In this document: piece by piece, positions 24,970 through 32,285 of the stretch
How the letters are laid out: every line of letters starts with the position of its first letter
How positions within the stretch are numbered: the first letter of the stretch is position 1
Source: Fermentibacter sp964564435
Lineage (GTDB): Bacteria; Fermentibacterota; Fermentibacteria; Fermentibacterales; Fermentibacteraceae
DNA: 64,000 nt
Direction: 5' to 3'
Assembly (NCBI GenBank): GCA_964564435.1
Contig: CAZMAT010000007.1
Span: 1 to 64,000 of the forward strand
Notes under the pieces: generated by a model
Databases searched by the model: none
What the model was told of the DNA's origin: nothing
What the model saw: only the letters and a program-made list of their open reading frames with translations
Program-made: the position numbers and the translations under genes

Positions 24970-25409
24970 GACGCCTCCAGCATCTCAGACCCGCCGCGGG
25001 AGCCACGCGCGAGCGCAAGCGGCGCGGGTGCGGCGACGGTACGGGCAACGGCGGGACCGCCGGCAAGGGGCACAAGGGCCAGAGGGCAAGGGGCAGCATC
25101 CACCCGTGGTTCGAGGGAGGACAGCTCCCGCTGCAGCGCAGGCTCAGCCACAAGGGCTTCAACAACGCCCGCTACACGACCGTCTACCAGGTCGTGAACG
25201 TCGGCTTCCTCGCCAGGTTCCCCGAGGACTCGGTGGTCACTCCCGACGAGCTCAGGGACGCAGGGCTCATCTCCAGCAGGCTCAGGCCCGTGAAGATCCT
25301 GGGTACGGGAACCATCTCGACCCGCCTCACGGTCTGCGCGCATGCCTTCAGCTCCAGCGCGGCCGGCGCCATCAGGCAGGCCGGCGGAGCAGTAGAGGTG
25401 CTCGACTGA
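24966..25409 (+). CDS. rplO: 50S ribosomal protein L15
   Basis: L15 is a late-assembly 50S protein. The 147-aa product has the Gly/Arg-rich N-terminus ATRERKRRGCGDGTGNGGTAGKGHKGQRARG (usual RVGRG.GSG.GKT.GRGHKGQ.SR), then FEGGQLPLQRRLSHKGFNN and a C-terminal KILGTGTISTRLTVCAHAFSSSAAGAIRQAGG. The stop shares one base with the secY start (TGATG at 25407-25411). Confidence 0.96.
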   Translation: MRRLQHLRPAAGATRERKRRGCGDGTGNGGTAGKGHKGQRARGSIHPWFEGGQLPLQRRLSHKGFNNARYTTVYQVVNVGFLARFPEDSVVTPDELRDAGLISSRLRPVKILGTGTISTRLTVCAHAFSSSAAGAIRQAGGAVEVLD

Positions 25410-26716
25410 TGCGAGGTTTCGAGAGCATAATGAAGATCCCGGAACTCCGGAAGAAGATCTTCTATACGCTGCTCCTCCTTGCCGTCTACCGGATCGGCGG
25501 GTTCATACCCGTCCCGGGCATCGATGTGAACGCTCTGGAAGAGGCCTTCAGGGGAGCCGCCGGCAACATGATGGGCATCTACGACCTGTTCGTCGGAGGG
25601 GCCCTGAGCCGCGCCAGCATCTTCGCCCTGGGCATCATGCCTTACATCTCGGCCTCGATCATCATCCAGCTCCTCACGTCCGTGATGCCCTACTTCGAGA
25701 AGCTGAAGAAGGAGGGCGAGGCGGGCAGGCAGAAGATGACCGAGATAACGAGGTACTCCACGGTCGGCCTCGGGCTGATCCAGGGGCTCGGAATCTCGCA
25801 GTACATCGTCAGCCTCAACACGCAGGCCCCCGGAGTGGTGCCGCACCCCGGACTCGGGTTCACCGTGCAGACGGTCCTCACGCTCATCACGGGCACGATC
25901 TTCGTGATGTGGCTGGGCGAGAGGATCACCGAGCGCGGCATCGGCAACGGCATCAGCCTCATCATCTTCGCCGGCATCGTGGGCAGGATCCCCGACGGGC
26001 TGGCGGGGCTCTACCGGAACGTCTTCGTCCTCCAGCAGACATCGTTCGTCTCGGTGGTGTTCCTGCTGGTGTTCATGTTCGCGGTGATCGCCTTCGTCGT
26101 GCTGATGACCGAGGCCCAGAGGAAGATACCGGTCACCTACGCCAGACAGGTGCGCGGGCGCAAGGTGTACGGCGGCCAGAGCACCCACATCCCACTCCGG
26201 CTGAACACGGCGGGCGTCATCCCCATCATCTTCGCCCAGTCGTTCCTCATGTTCCCCGCGAGCATCGCGATGTTCTTCCCCAACAGCGGCATAGACGAGA
26301 CCGTGAACAGGGTCTTCTCGCCCACCAGCGCCCTGTACATGATCGTGTACGCGGCCCTGATCATCCTCTTCACGTACGTCTACACCGCCATCGTCTTCAA
26401 CCCCCAGGACCTCGCCGACAACATGAAGAAGTACGGCGGCTTCATCCCCGGCAGGAAGCCGGGCAAGAGCACCGCCAGCTACATCGAGCGGGTCCTGATA
26501 AGGGTCACGCTGCCGGGTTCGCTGTTCCTGGCGATCATCGCCATCCTGCCGATGCTGCTCATCAGCTCCGCCAACGTGGACTTCGCGTTCGGCGGCACGA
26601 GCCTGCTCATCGTCGTGGGCGTGGCCCTCGAGACGCTGAGGCAGATCGAGACTCACCTGCTGATGAGGCACTACGACGGCTTCCTCGCCAAGGGCAGGAT
26701 AAGGGGACGCAGATAG
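25409..26716 (+). CDS. secY: Protein translocase subunit SecY
   Basis: SecY is the channel of the Sec translocon. The ATG at 25409 overlaps the rplO stop and gives MRGFESIMKIPELRKKIFYTLLLLAVYRIGGFIPVPGID, the family N-terminus. The 435-aa protein has ten hydrophobic segments and the conserved blocks LGIMPYISASIIIQLL (TM2 region), GNGISLIIFAGIV, the cytoplasmic loop RKIPVTYARQVRGRKVYGGQSTHIPLRLNTAGVIPIIFA, and the C-terminal ETHLLMRHYDGFLAKGRIRGRR. It sits between rplO and adk as in most spc operons. Confidence 0.99.
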   Translation: MRGFESIMKIPELRKKIFYTLLLLAVYRIGGFIPVPGIDVNALEEAFRGAAGNMMGIYDLFVGGALSRASIFALGIMPYISASIIIQLLTSVMPYFEKLKKEGEAGRQKMTEITRYSTVGLGLIQGLGISQYIVSLNTQAPGVVPHPGLGFTVQTVLTLITGTIFVMWLGERITERGIGNGISLIIFAGIVGRIPDGLAGLYRNVFVLQQTSFVSVVFLLVFMFAVIAFVVLMTEAQRKIPVTYARQVRGRKVYGGQSTHIPLRLNTAGVIPIIFAQSFLMFPASIAMFFPNSGIDETVNRVFSPTSALYMIVYAALIILFTYVYTAIVFNPQDLADNMKKYGGFIPGRKPGKSTASYIERVLIRVTLPGSLFLAIIAILPMLLISSANVDFAFGGTSLLIVVGVALETLRQIETHLLMRHYDGFLAKGRIRGRR

Positions 26717-26717
26717 C

Positions 26718-27329
26718 ATGAGAATCTCCCTCCTCGGGCCCCCCGGAGCCGGAAAGGGCACTCAGGCCGCCAGGGCCGCCGCCCGGTTCGGCCTGGCCCA
26801 TCTCTCCACGGGAGCGATCTTCCGCGAGGAGATAGGGAGGGGCACGCCCCTTGGCAGGGAGATAGAGGGAATCGTGCAGGCCGGCCTCCTGGTCGACGAC
26901 GGTACCGTTGACAGGGTGGTCTTCTCGCGGATCGAAGGGCCGGGCGGGTTCGTACTCGACGGATACCCCCGGAACACAGCCCAGGCCCGGAGCCTCGACG
27001 CCTTCCTGGCGGACTCCGTCCCGCTCGACGGGGCGGTTTTCCTCGACGTCAGCGAGGCCGAGGTGCTGAGGCGCCTGGGCGACAGGTACACCTGCCCGTC
27101 GTGCGGGCCGGTGCGCGCTCCGGGCGGAGCCTGCCCCTCCTGCGGCAGGGCCCTCGAGCGCCGTGCGGACGACGAGCCCGAAGTGATCAGGAGGCGCTTC
27201 CAGGAATATCACAGGGTCACAGGGCCCCTTCTCTCGTACTACGGCCCGAGGCTCGCCAGGATCGACGGCGACGCCGGAGTCGAAGAGGTCTGGTCGAGGC
27301 TCGAGCAGGCGGTCATGCCATGGGCGTGA
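26718..27329 (+). CDS. adk: Adenylate kinase with zinc-type LID domain
   Basis: This enzyme interconverts ATP + AMP and 2 ADP. The 203-aa protein has the P-loop LLGPPGAGKGTQAARAA (about residues 5-21), the AMP-site pattern HLSTGAIFREEI and LDGYPRNTAQA, and a LID with four cysteines in two CPSC pairs (about residues 131-143), the zinc-stabilised form found in Gram-positives and several other phyla. It starts 1 nt after secY and overlaps map. Confidence 0.97.
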   Translation: MRISLLGPPGAGKGTQAARAAARFGLAHLSTGAIFREEIGRGTPLGREIEGIVQAGLLVDDGTVDRVVFSRIEGPGGFVLDGYPRNTAQARSLDAFLADSVPLDGAVFLDVSEAEVLRRLGDRYTCPSCGPVRAPGGACPSCGRALERRADDEPEVIRRRFQEYHRVTGPLLSYYGPRLARIDGDAGVEEVWSRLEQAVMPWA

Positions 27330-28063
27330 TGTCCTCCGCCCAGATCAGGCACATGCAGGAGAGCGGCAGGATCGTGCGCATGGTGCTCGTCGGGCTCAGG
27401 CGCGCCTCGGTCCCGGGCGTCTCCACCGCAGAACTCGACGGGATGGCCAACGAGATGATCCGGTCGGAGGGCGGAAGCCCCTCCTTCCTCGGGTACAGGG
27501 GCTACCCGGCGTCGGTGTGCATCTCGGTGAACTCCGTCGTCGTGCACGGCATCCCAGGCCCGACGAAGCTCGCAGAGGGCGATCTGGTGAGCCTCGATGT
27601 CGGAGTCGTCAAGAGCGGCTACCACGGCGATGCCGCGGACAGCTTCCTGGTCGGAGAAACTCCCGATCCCGAGGCGGCGAGGCTGGTCGGCGTCACCTAC
27701 GAGGCCCTCGGCCTGGGCATAGACGCGGCCCGTCCCGGTAACAGGATCGGCGACATAGGGGCCGCCGTCCAGCGGCATGTCGAGCATGCCGGTTTCAGCG
27801 TCGTCAGGGATCTGGTGGGGCACGGCATAGGCAGGAGGCTCCACGAGGATCCGCAGGTCCCCAACTACGGACGCCCCGGGACAGGCATCCCCCTGAAGCC
27901 CGGCATGGCCATAGCGATCGAGCCCATGGTCAACAGGGGCGGATGGCACGTGAGGATCCTGGACGACGGCTGGACGATAGTCACAGAGGACGGCAGCCTG
28001 TCGGCCCATGCAGAGCATACCGTGGTGGTCACCGGTGGTGAACCGCTGGTGTTGACTGCCTGA
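27329..28063 (+). CDS. map: Methionine aminopeptidase, type I
   Basis: This enzyme removes the N-terminal Met from new proteins using two divalent metals. Ligand regions are visible: VSLDVGVVKSGYHGDAADSF (two Asp), GHGIGRRLHEDPQVPNYG (His), IEPMV (Glu) and SAHAEHTVVVT (Glu). I choose the ATG at 27329 (MSSAQIRHMQESGRI), which forms a TGATG junction with the adk stop; an ATG at 27320 would add three residues. The 244-aa length fits type Ia. It is placed after adk as in Firmicutes-like spc operons. Confidence 0.96.
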   Translation: MSSAQIRHMQESGRIVRMVLVGLRRASVPGVSTAELDGMANEMIRSEGGSPSFLGYRGYPASVCISVNSVVVHGIPGPTKLAEGDLVSLDVGVVKSGYHGDAADSFLVGETPDPEAARLVGVTYEALGLGIDAARPGNRIGDIGAAVQRHVEHAGFSVVRDLVGHGIGRRLHEDPQVPNYGRPGTGIPLKPGMAIAIEPMVNRGGWHVRILDDGWTIVTEDGSLSAHAEHTVVVTGGEPLVLTA

Positions 28064-28080
28064 TTAGCATTTGCGATACT
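28052..28080 (+). promoter_or_regulatory. Sigma70-type promoter for infA-rpmJ-rpsM-rpsK-rpoA-rplQ
   Basis: TTGACT (28052-28057), a 17-nt spacer and GATACT (28075-28080) match the -35 and -10 consensus in 5/6 and 4/6 positions. The -35 lies inside the last codons of map, and the predicted start near 28087 leaves a 31-nt leader before infA. It would give the alpha-operon genes an independent start within the long cluster. Confidence 0.65.
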
Positions 28081-28117
28081 TCGCATTCTACGCGGGTTCG
28101 CTGAAAGAGGTTTGCAA

Positions 28118-28342
28118 GTGGCCAAGGACCAGGGTGTAGTAGTCGACGGCACCGTCGAGGAGACCCTCCCGAACAACATGTGCAGGGTCAGGCTCGACAA
28201 GCCGGAGGGGCACATAGTGCTGTGCCACGTCTCCGGCAAGATGCGGATGAACTACATCAGGATCCTGGTCGGGGACAGGGTGACGGTCGAGCTGTGCCCG
28301 TACGATCTGGCACGGGGCCGGATCACCTATCGATACAAGTGA
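28118..28342 (+). CDS. infA: Translation initiation factor IF-1
   Basis: IF-1 occupies the A site of the 30S subunit during initiation. The 74-aa OB-fold protein has GTVEETLPNNMCRVRLDKPEGHIVLCHVSGKMRMNYIRILVGDRVTVELCPYDLARGRITYRYK, covering the entire conserved family. I place the start at GTG 28118 (MAKDQGVVV) because AAAGAGG ends 7 nt upstream; the TTG at 28112 lies too close to that site. Canonical IF-1 also starts MAK. Confidence 0.95.
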   Translation: MAKDQGVVVDGTVEETLPNNMCRVRLDKPEGHIVLCHVSGKMRMNYIRILVGDRVTVELCPYDLARGRITYRYK

Positions 28343-28352
28343 GGATGGAACG

Positions 28353-28469
28353 ATGAAGGTCAGGAGTTCTGTCAAGCGGATATGCGACTACTGCCGCATC
28401 GTACGCCGTGAGGGGAAGGTCCTCGTGATCTGCCCGCGCAATCCCAAGCACAAGCAGCGTCAGGGCTAG
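28353..28469 (+). CDS. rpmJ: 50S ribosomal protein L36
   Basis: This 38-residue zinc-binding protein starts at ATG 28353, behind GAGGATGGAACG. It has the family pattern MKVRSSVKRICDYCRIVRREGKV and the second half CPRNPKHKQRQG. The zinc ligands Cys-x2-Cys, then Cys and His, are all present, so this is the C+ type. It lies between infA and rpsM, the canonical position. Confidence 0.97.
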   Translation: MKVRSSVKRICDYCRIVRREGKVLVICPRNPKHKQRQG

Positions 28470-28498
28470 CTGCATAAGCCGGTCTTCGGAGGTCAACG

Positions 28499-28871
28499 GT
28501 GGCAAGGATTTCGGGTGTCGATCTTCNNNNNNNNNNGGAACAAGATGATTCTGTACGCCCTGCCGTACATCTACGGCTTGGGGCTGGCCTCGGCCAGGGA
28601 GATCCTCTCCCGGACGGACATCCCTCCCGAGAAGAAGACCGACGAGCTCACCGAGGACGAGATCGCCGTCCTCAGGAAGCTCATTGACGCCGAGTACAAG
28701 GTCGAGGGCGCCCTCAGGGCCGAGATCGCGATGAACCGCAAGCGGCTGATGGACATCAGCTGCTACAGGGGTCTCAGGCACCGCAGGGGCCTGCCGGTCC
28801 GGGGCCAGAGGACACACACCAACGCCCGCACGAGAAAAGGGCCGCGCATCGGCCATATGAAGAAGCGGTAG
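28499..28871 (+). CDS. rpsM: 30S ribosomal protein S13, interrupted by an assembly gap
   Basis: S13 is a 30S head protein contacting the P-site tRNA. The GTG start gives MARISGVDL, the family N-terminus. Ten N bases follow (28527-28536), and the frame after them resumes one phase off with NKMILYALPYIYGLGLASAREIL. The family reads GV-(D/E)-(L/I)-P-x-N-K here, so the true gap is most simply 3 bases, which would keep the frame. The apparent frameshift is therefore an assembly artefact. The C-terminal SCYRGLRHRRGLPVRGQRTHTNARTRKGP is intact. Confidence 0.95.
28527..28536. other. Assembly gap (10 N) inside rpsM
   Basis: There is a run of ten N within codon 10-13 of rpsM. The flanking sequences are in different phases when ten bases are counted, and in the same phase if 3 (or another multiple of 3) bases are missing. 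The N count is thus a placeholder. Confidence 0.95.
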
Positions 28872-28886
28872 AGGGAGGAGCACGCG

Positions 28887-29294
28887 TTGCCCAAGTCTCA
28901 GTCTCAGGCCAGGAGCCGCACGACCGCCCGGAAGATCACGAAGGTCACGGACGTCAACGGCATAGCGCATGTGAAGTCGTCCTTCAACAACACGATGATC
29001 ACCATCACCGACCTGCGCGGCAACGTGATCACCTGGTCGAGCGGCGGGACGACCGGAGTCAAGGGTACCCGCAAGGGCACCGCGTTCGCAGCCTCCCAGG
29101 CAGCCGTACAGGCCGCCGAGAGGGCGGTCGAGTCGGGGCTCCGCAGGGTCGAGATATGGGTCCGCGGGCCGGGTTCGGGCCGCGAATCCGCGGTGCGCGC
29201 CCTCCAGTCCTCGGGGCTGGAGGTAACGGGCATCAAGGACATCACGATGATTCCCCACAACGGCTGCCGTCAGACAAAACGGCGCCGGATGTAG
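28887..29294 (+). CDS. rpsK: 30S ribosomal protein S11
   Basis: S11 forms part of the 30S platform. Translation starts at TTG 28887 (MPKSQSQARSRTTARKITKVTD), with GAGGGAGGAG upstream. The 135-aa sequence has GIAHVKSSFNNTMITITDLRGNVITWSSGG and ends IKDITMIPHNGCRQTKRRRM, matching the usual PHNGCRPPKRRRV. In most bacteria rpsD would follow; here a hairpin and rpoA follow instead. Confidence 0.97.
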   Translation: MPKSQSQARSRTTARKITKVTDVNGIAHVKSSFNNTMITITDLRGNVITWSSGGTTGVKGTRKGTAFAASQAAVQAAERAVESGLRRVEIWVRGPGSGRESAVRALQSSGLEVTGIKDITMIPHNGCRQTKRRRM

Positions 29295-29312
29295 TTAATG
29301 TCCTGACACCGC

Positions 29313-29333
29313 CGCCGCGCCCGTGGCGCGGCG
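29313..29333 (+). terminator. GC hairpin between rpsK and rpoA
   Basis: CGCCGCGCC (29313-29321) pairs with GGCGCGGCG (29325-29333) around a CGT loop. It occupies the 76-nt gap where rpsD is found in most alpha operons. No T-tract follows, so it is probably an attenuation or processing element. Confidence 0.45.
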
Positions 29334-29370
29334 ATCCCGGAGTTGGCTTTCTTCCTGTCGGGGGGAGCGC

Positions 29371-30327
29371 ATGGAGTACAGGAGCCTTCATCTACCGGAC
29401 CGCATCGAGTGGGACGAGGAGAGCCTGACCGGCACGTACGGCAGGCTGGTCGTCACCCCTCTCGAGCGCGGGTTCGGACGTACCCTCGGCACCGCCCTCA
29501 GGCGCGTGCTGCTGTCCTCGCTGGAAGGCGCCGCGCCTGTCGTAGCGAGGATCACGGGGGCCAACCACGAGTTCACCCCGCTCCCGGGCGTCTACCAGGA
29601 CGTGCCGGACATCGTGCTGAACATCAAGTCCCTCGACATCCGCCATGACGGCACCGGCCCCGGCAAGCTCGTCCTCGACGCGAAGGGCCCCGCCCAGACG
29701 AAGGCGTCGGACTTCAAGGGGGACTCGTTCCTGCACATACTCAACGGCGACCTGCCCATCGCAGAGGTCGGCCCCGGGTCGAAGCTCCACGTCGAGCTGA
29801 CCGTCGAGCGCGGCAAGGGGTACGTCACCGCCGAGGACTGGCATGATCTGGGCCGCGGCAAGGAGATAGGCGACATCCTTCTCGATTCGTGGTTCGGCCC
29901 CGTGCGCAAGGTCAACTTCGAGGTGGACAGCGCCAGGGTCGGCGACAGGACCGACTACGACAGGCTCGCCATGGAGATCCAGACGGACGGCAGCATCGGC
30001 CCGCGCGAAGCCATGGATGCCGCCTGCGACATCCTGCTCAGGCACTTCGAGATGATACTGGGCGGCAGGCAGGCCGGAGCCCAGGGCGCCGAGGGCGACT
30101 CCGGCGACGAGGCGGAGGATTTCGCGAACCTGCCCCTGTCCGAGACCGCGATGCCCCCGAGGCTCGCTGCAACGCTTTCGGCCGGCGGCATCTCGACGCT
30201 GGGCCAGATCGCTTCGAGGACCAAGGCGGAGCTCCTCGCCGTCAAGAACCTCGGCCCATCCTCACTGAAGATCCTCGAGGGCCTGCTGGCCGAATACGGC
30301 ATGGGGCTTTCGGAGAGCCGCGACTAG
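29371..30327 (+). CDS. rpoA: DNA-directed RNA polymerase subunit alpha
   Basis: The alpha dimer nucleates RNA polymerase assembly. The ATG at 29371 (MEYRSLHLPDRIEWDEESLTG) follows GGGGGGAGCGC; an upstream in-frame extension to 29323 is not conserved and runs into the hairpin. The 318-aa protein has the N-terminal-domain signature FGRTLGTALRRVLLSSLEGAAP (about residues 33-54) and the HhH-type C-terminal domain LSAGGISTLGQIASRTKAELLAVKNLGPSSLKILEGLLAEYGM. An acidic linker (about residues 236-252) joins the two. Confidence 0.98.
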   Translation: MEYRSLHLPDRIEWDEESLTGTYGRLVVTPLERGFGRTLGTALRRVLLSSLEGAAPVVARITGANHEFTPLPGVYQDVPDIVLNIKSLDIRHDGTGPGKLVLDAKGPAQTKASDFKGDSFLHILNGDLPIAEVGPGSKLHVELTVERGKGYVTAEDWHDLGRGKEIGDILLDSWFGPVRKVNFEVDSARVGDRTDYDRLAMEIQTDGSIGPREAMDAACDILLRHFEMILGGRQAGAQGAEGDSGDEAEDFANLPLSETAMPPRLAATLSAGGISTLGQIASRTKAELLAVKNLGPSSLKILEGLLAEYGMGLSESRD

Positions 30328-30334
30328 GAGACCT

Positions 30335-30790
30335 ATGCGACACAGGAAGACGACACCGAAGCTGGGCCGCAAGCCCGAAGAGAGGACCAGGCTCCTCAGG
30401 AACCTCGTCACCTCGATCATCATCCATGAGAGGGTTGTCACCAGCGAAGCCAAGGCAAGGGCCGCGCGGAGCATGGTCGAGAAGATCGTGACCCGCGGCA
30501 GGACCGACACCGTCCATGCAAGGCGCACGGTGGCACGCCACGTGTACGGCGCCGAAGCAGTCCGGAAGGTCTTCAACGACCTCGGGCCGCGCTACGCCCA
30601 GAGGCCCGGCGGATACACCAGGCTCCTCAAGCTGGGCCCCCGCATGGGCGACGCAGCAGAGGCCTTCATCCTCGAGTTCGTCGACTCCCCCGTGGCCTTC
30701 AAGCCCGAGGACAAGGAGAAGAAGGACAGGAAGAAGGATCGCAAGGAGCAGAAGAGCCCCCTGAAGGAATCCAGGGAGCCAAAGGCCTGA
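30335..30790 (+). CDS. rplQ: 50S ribosomal protein L17
   Basis: L17 is a tunnel-exit protein. The 151-aa sequence MRHRKTTPKLGRKPEERTRLLRNLVTSIIIHERVVTSEAKARAAR is the family N-terminus, followed by YAQRPGGYTRLLKLGPRMGDAAEAFILEFVD. A charged tail of Lys, Glu and Asp (about residues 125-151, with KKDRKKDRKEQKS) extends past the conserved domain. It is the last ribosomal-protein gene of the cluster and lies 13 nt before pfkA. Confidence 0.98.
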   Translation: MRHRKTTPKLGRKPEERTRLLRNLVTSIIIHERVVTSEAKARAARSMVEKIVTRGRTDTVHARRTVARHVYGAEAVRKVFNDLGPRYAQRPGGYTRLLKLGPRMGDAAEAFILEFVDSPVAFKPEDKEKKDRKKDRKEQKSPLKESREPKA

Positions 30791-30803
30791 GGTGGCCCCG
30801 GCC

Positions 30804-31766
30804 ATGGACCGCATAGCAGTCCTGGCCAGCGGAGGCGACGCCCCGGGCATGAATGCCTGCATCAGGGCCGTGGTGAGGAGCGCTCTTCACCGCGGCCTCC
30901 GCGTATCCGGCGTGCTCCGCGGGTACCAGGGGCTGATCGAGGACAACATCTCCGACCTGTGCTGGGGCGATGTCAGCAACATCATCCAGAGGGGCGGGTC
31001 CATCCTCCACTCGGCCCGCAGCGAGGCCTTCCTCACCTTCGACGGGCGGGCGCAGGCTTCGGCCAACATCAGGAAGCACGGGATCACCGGGCTCGTGGTC
31101 ATCGGCGGCGACGGCAGCTTCCGGGGCGCGGACGCCCTGGCCCGCGAGCAGGGCGTGGCCGTGGCGGGAGTTCCTGGAACCATCGACAATGATGTCTGGG
31201 GAACCGACTACACGATAGGCTACGACACCGCGGTAAACACCGCCCTGGACGCCATAGACCGCATCAAGGATACTGCCGCCTCCCACGACAGGGTGTTCAT
31301 CGTGGAGGTGATGGGCCGCAGCGCGGGCTTCATCGCCATCGAGGCGGGCGTCGGCTCGGGCGCCGAGGCCATACTCCTCCCGGAGACGCGCACAGACCTC
31401 GACGCTCTGGCGGCGATGATCCGCAGGCGCAGGGACGAGGGGCGCAGATCGAGCATCCTCGTGTGCGCGGAAGGCGACGAGGACGGGGGCGCGCGCGCAG
31501 TGGCGGCGAAGCTGAAGTCGGATCACGGCATCGAGTGCCAGGTCACCGTCCTCGGACATGTCCAGAGGGGCGGCTCTCCGACCACGTCGGACAGGGTCCT
31601 GGCCTCCAAGCTGGGCTGGGCGGCCGTCGATGCGCTCTGCGAGGGAGCGGCGCCCTGCATGGTGGGCGAGATCGCCCGCAGGATAGTCCGCCATCCCCTC
31701 GCCGACTCCTGGACGTTCCGGAAGGAGATCGACCCGGAACTGGTCAGGCTGGCGGGGCTGCTCTAG
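30804..31766 (+). CDS. pfkA: ATP-dependent 6-phosphofructokinase
   Basis: This enzyme phosphorylates fructose 6-phosphate in glycolysis. The ATG at 30804 gives MDRIAVLASGGDAPGMNACIRAVVRS, the group A N-terminus; a GTG at 30792 would add four residues. The 320-aa protein has the ATP-site motif GGDGSFRGA, with Gly at the position that is Asp in PPi enzymes, the catalytic PGTIDNDVWGTDYTIGYDTAVN, and the substrate motif VEVMGRSAGFIA. GHVQRGGSPTTSDR near the C-terminus is also diagnostic. It follows rplQ directly and may be read through from the ribosomal operon, an unusual pairing. Confidence 0.96.
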   Translation: MDRIAVLASGGDAPGMNACIRAVVRSALHRGLRVSGVLRGYQGLIEDNISDLCWGDVSNIIQRGGSILHSARSEAFLTFDGRAQASANIRKHGITGLVVIGGDGSFRGADALAREQGVAVAGVPGTIDNDVWGTDYTIGYDTAVNTALDAIDRIKDTAASHDRVFIVEVMGRSAGFIAIEAGVGSGAEAILLPETRTDLDALAAMIRRRRDEGRRSSILVCAEGDEDGGARAVAAKLKSDHGIECQVTVLGHVQRGGSPTTSDRVLASKLGWAAVDALCEGAAPCMVGEIARRIVRHPLADSWTFRKEIDPELVRLAGLL

Positions 31767-31771
31767 CCGTC

Positions 31772-31921
31772 ATGTGCTGTCTGGAAAGCCTAGTCATCAT
31801 CCTGGGAGCCCTGGCGGTCTCGATAGTCTCCTGGGTGGCCTCGCTCGTGCTGATACCCCGCCTGGTCCTGTTCGCGGTGATCCTGATCCTCGCCGTGAGG
31901 GTCCTCGCCAGGAAGCGCTGA
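31772..31921 (+). CDS. Small hydrophobic protein, possibly a membrane microprotein
   Basis: This 49-residue reading frame begins 5 nt after the pfkA stop with ATG. It encodes an almost wholly apolar sequence, LVIILGALAVSIVSWVASLVLI then RLVLFAVILILAVRVL, ending in basic residues (ARKR). That fits one or two membrane spans with a positive-inside tail. Two Cys lie at positions 2-3 (MCCLES). The ribosome-binding site is weak (GCGGGGC). I recognise no family. It could be a pfkA-linked microprotein or a chance reading frame. Confidence 0.4.
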   Translation: MCCLESLVIILGALAVSIVSWVASLVLIPRLVLFAVILILAVRVLARKR

Positions 31922-31942
31922 GGGCGGCAGGTCGATTCCTGG

Positions 31943-32267
31943 TTTCACATCGTTGAAATGCAGCTGCATTCCATTGCGCAGCAATCCTATAGCCTTTGAT
32001 CCGGTTCAATGCCATGTATACAACTCGCAATATTGAGCTTCTGTTAACGCTGGAACATGTCGCATGATCCTTAGTAAACACATGAACGAGAGGATTATGC
32101 GAGGAAGAAGCGCTTCCATTGAATCGGATGTTGCAGGCATGAGTAGCTGTCTGTGAGGATCGATCGCAGGGAGTGTCGGAGGAAGTCGAAGGAGTTGGAA
32201 GGGTTCTGGAGGAGCGGCGTTCCGGGGGGAGCGGAAAGGGGCGGGAGACAGATCCCCCGCCCCGTCC
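31943..32267. repeat. Copy 1 of a duplicated intergenic element, about 325 bp
   Basis: This stretch and 33350-33649 are diverged copies in the same orientation. Shared blocks include CGTTGAAATGCAGCTG (31951-31966 versus 33358-33373), AATCGGAT followed by GCAGGCATGA/ACAGGCATGA, GAAGTCGA/AAAGTCGA, and a nearly identical 3' end: GGGGGGAGCGGAAAGGG, then the hairpin and CCGTCC. The left part is relatively AT-rich. No gene is visible inside. Each copy lies directly downstream of a minus-strand gene. Confidence 0.75.
32238..32263 (-). terminator. Terminator hairpin of the minus-strand secreted-protein gene
   Basis: GGGGCGGG (32238-32245) pairs with CCCGCCCC (32256-32263) around a 10-nt loop. Read on the minus strand, it begins about 22 nt after the stop codon of the gene at 32286-33170 and is followed by CTTTCC. 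It is the conserved end of the repeated element. Confidence 0.6.
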
Positions 32268-32285
32268 GGTGGACTGCGTCCCTCC

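Noticed and set aside
28527..28871. rpsM as a pseudogene
   Set aside because: The frame change coincides exactly with an N run; sequence on both sides is fully conserved S13.
31463..31771. 152-codon frame reading through the pfkA 3' end into the small hydrophobic protein
   Set aside because: The upstream part is an out-of-frame shadow of pfkA with low-complexity Arg/Gly content; only the part from ATG 31772 is plausible.
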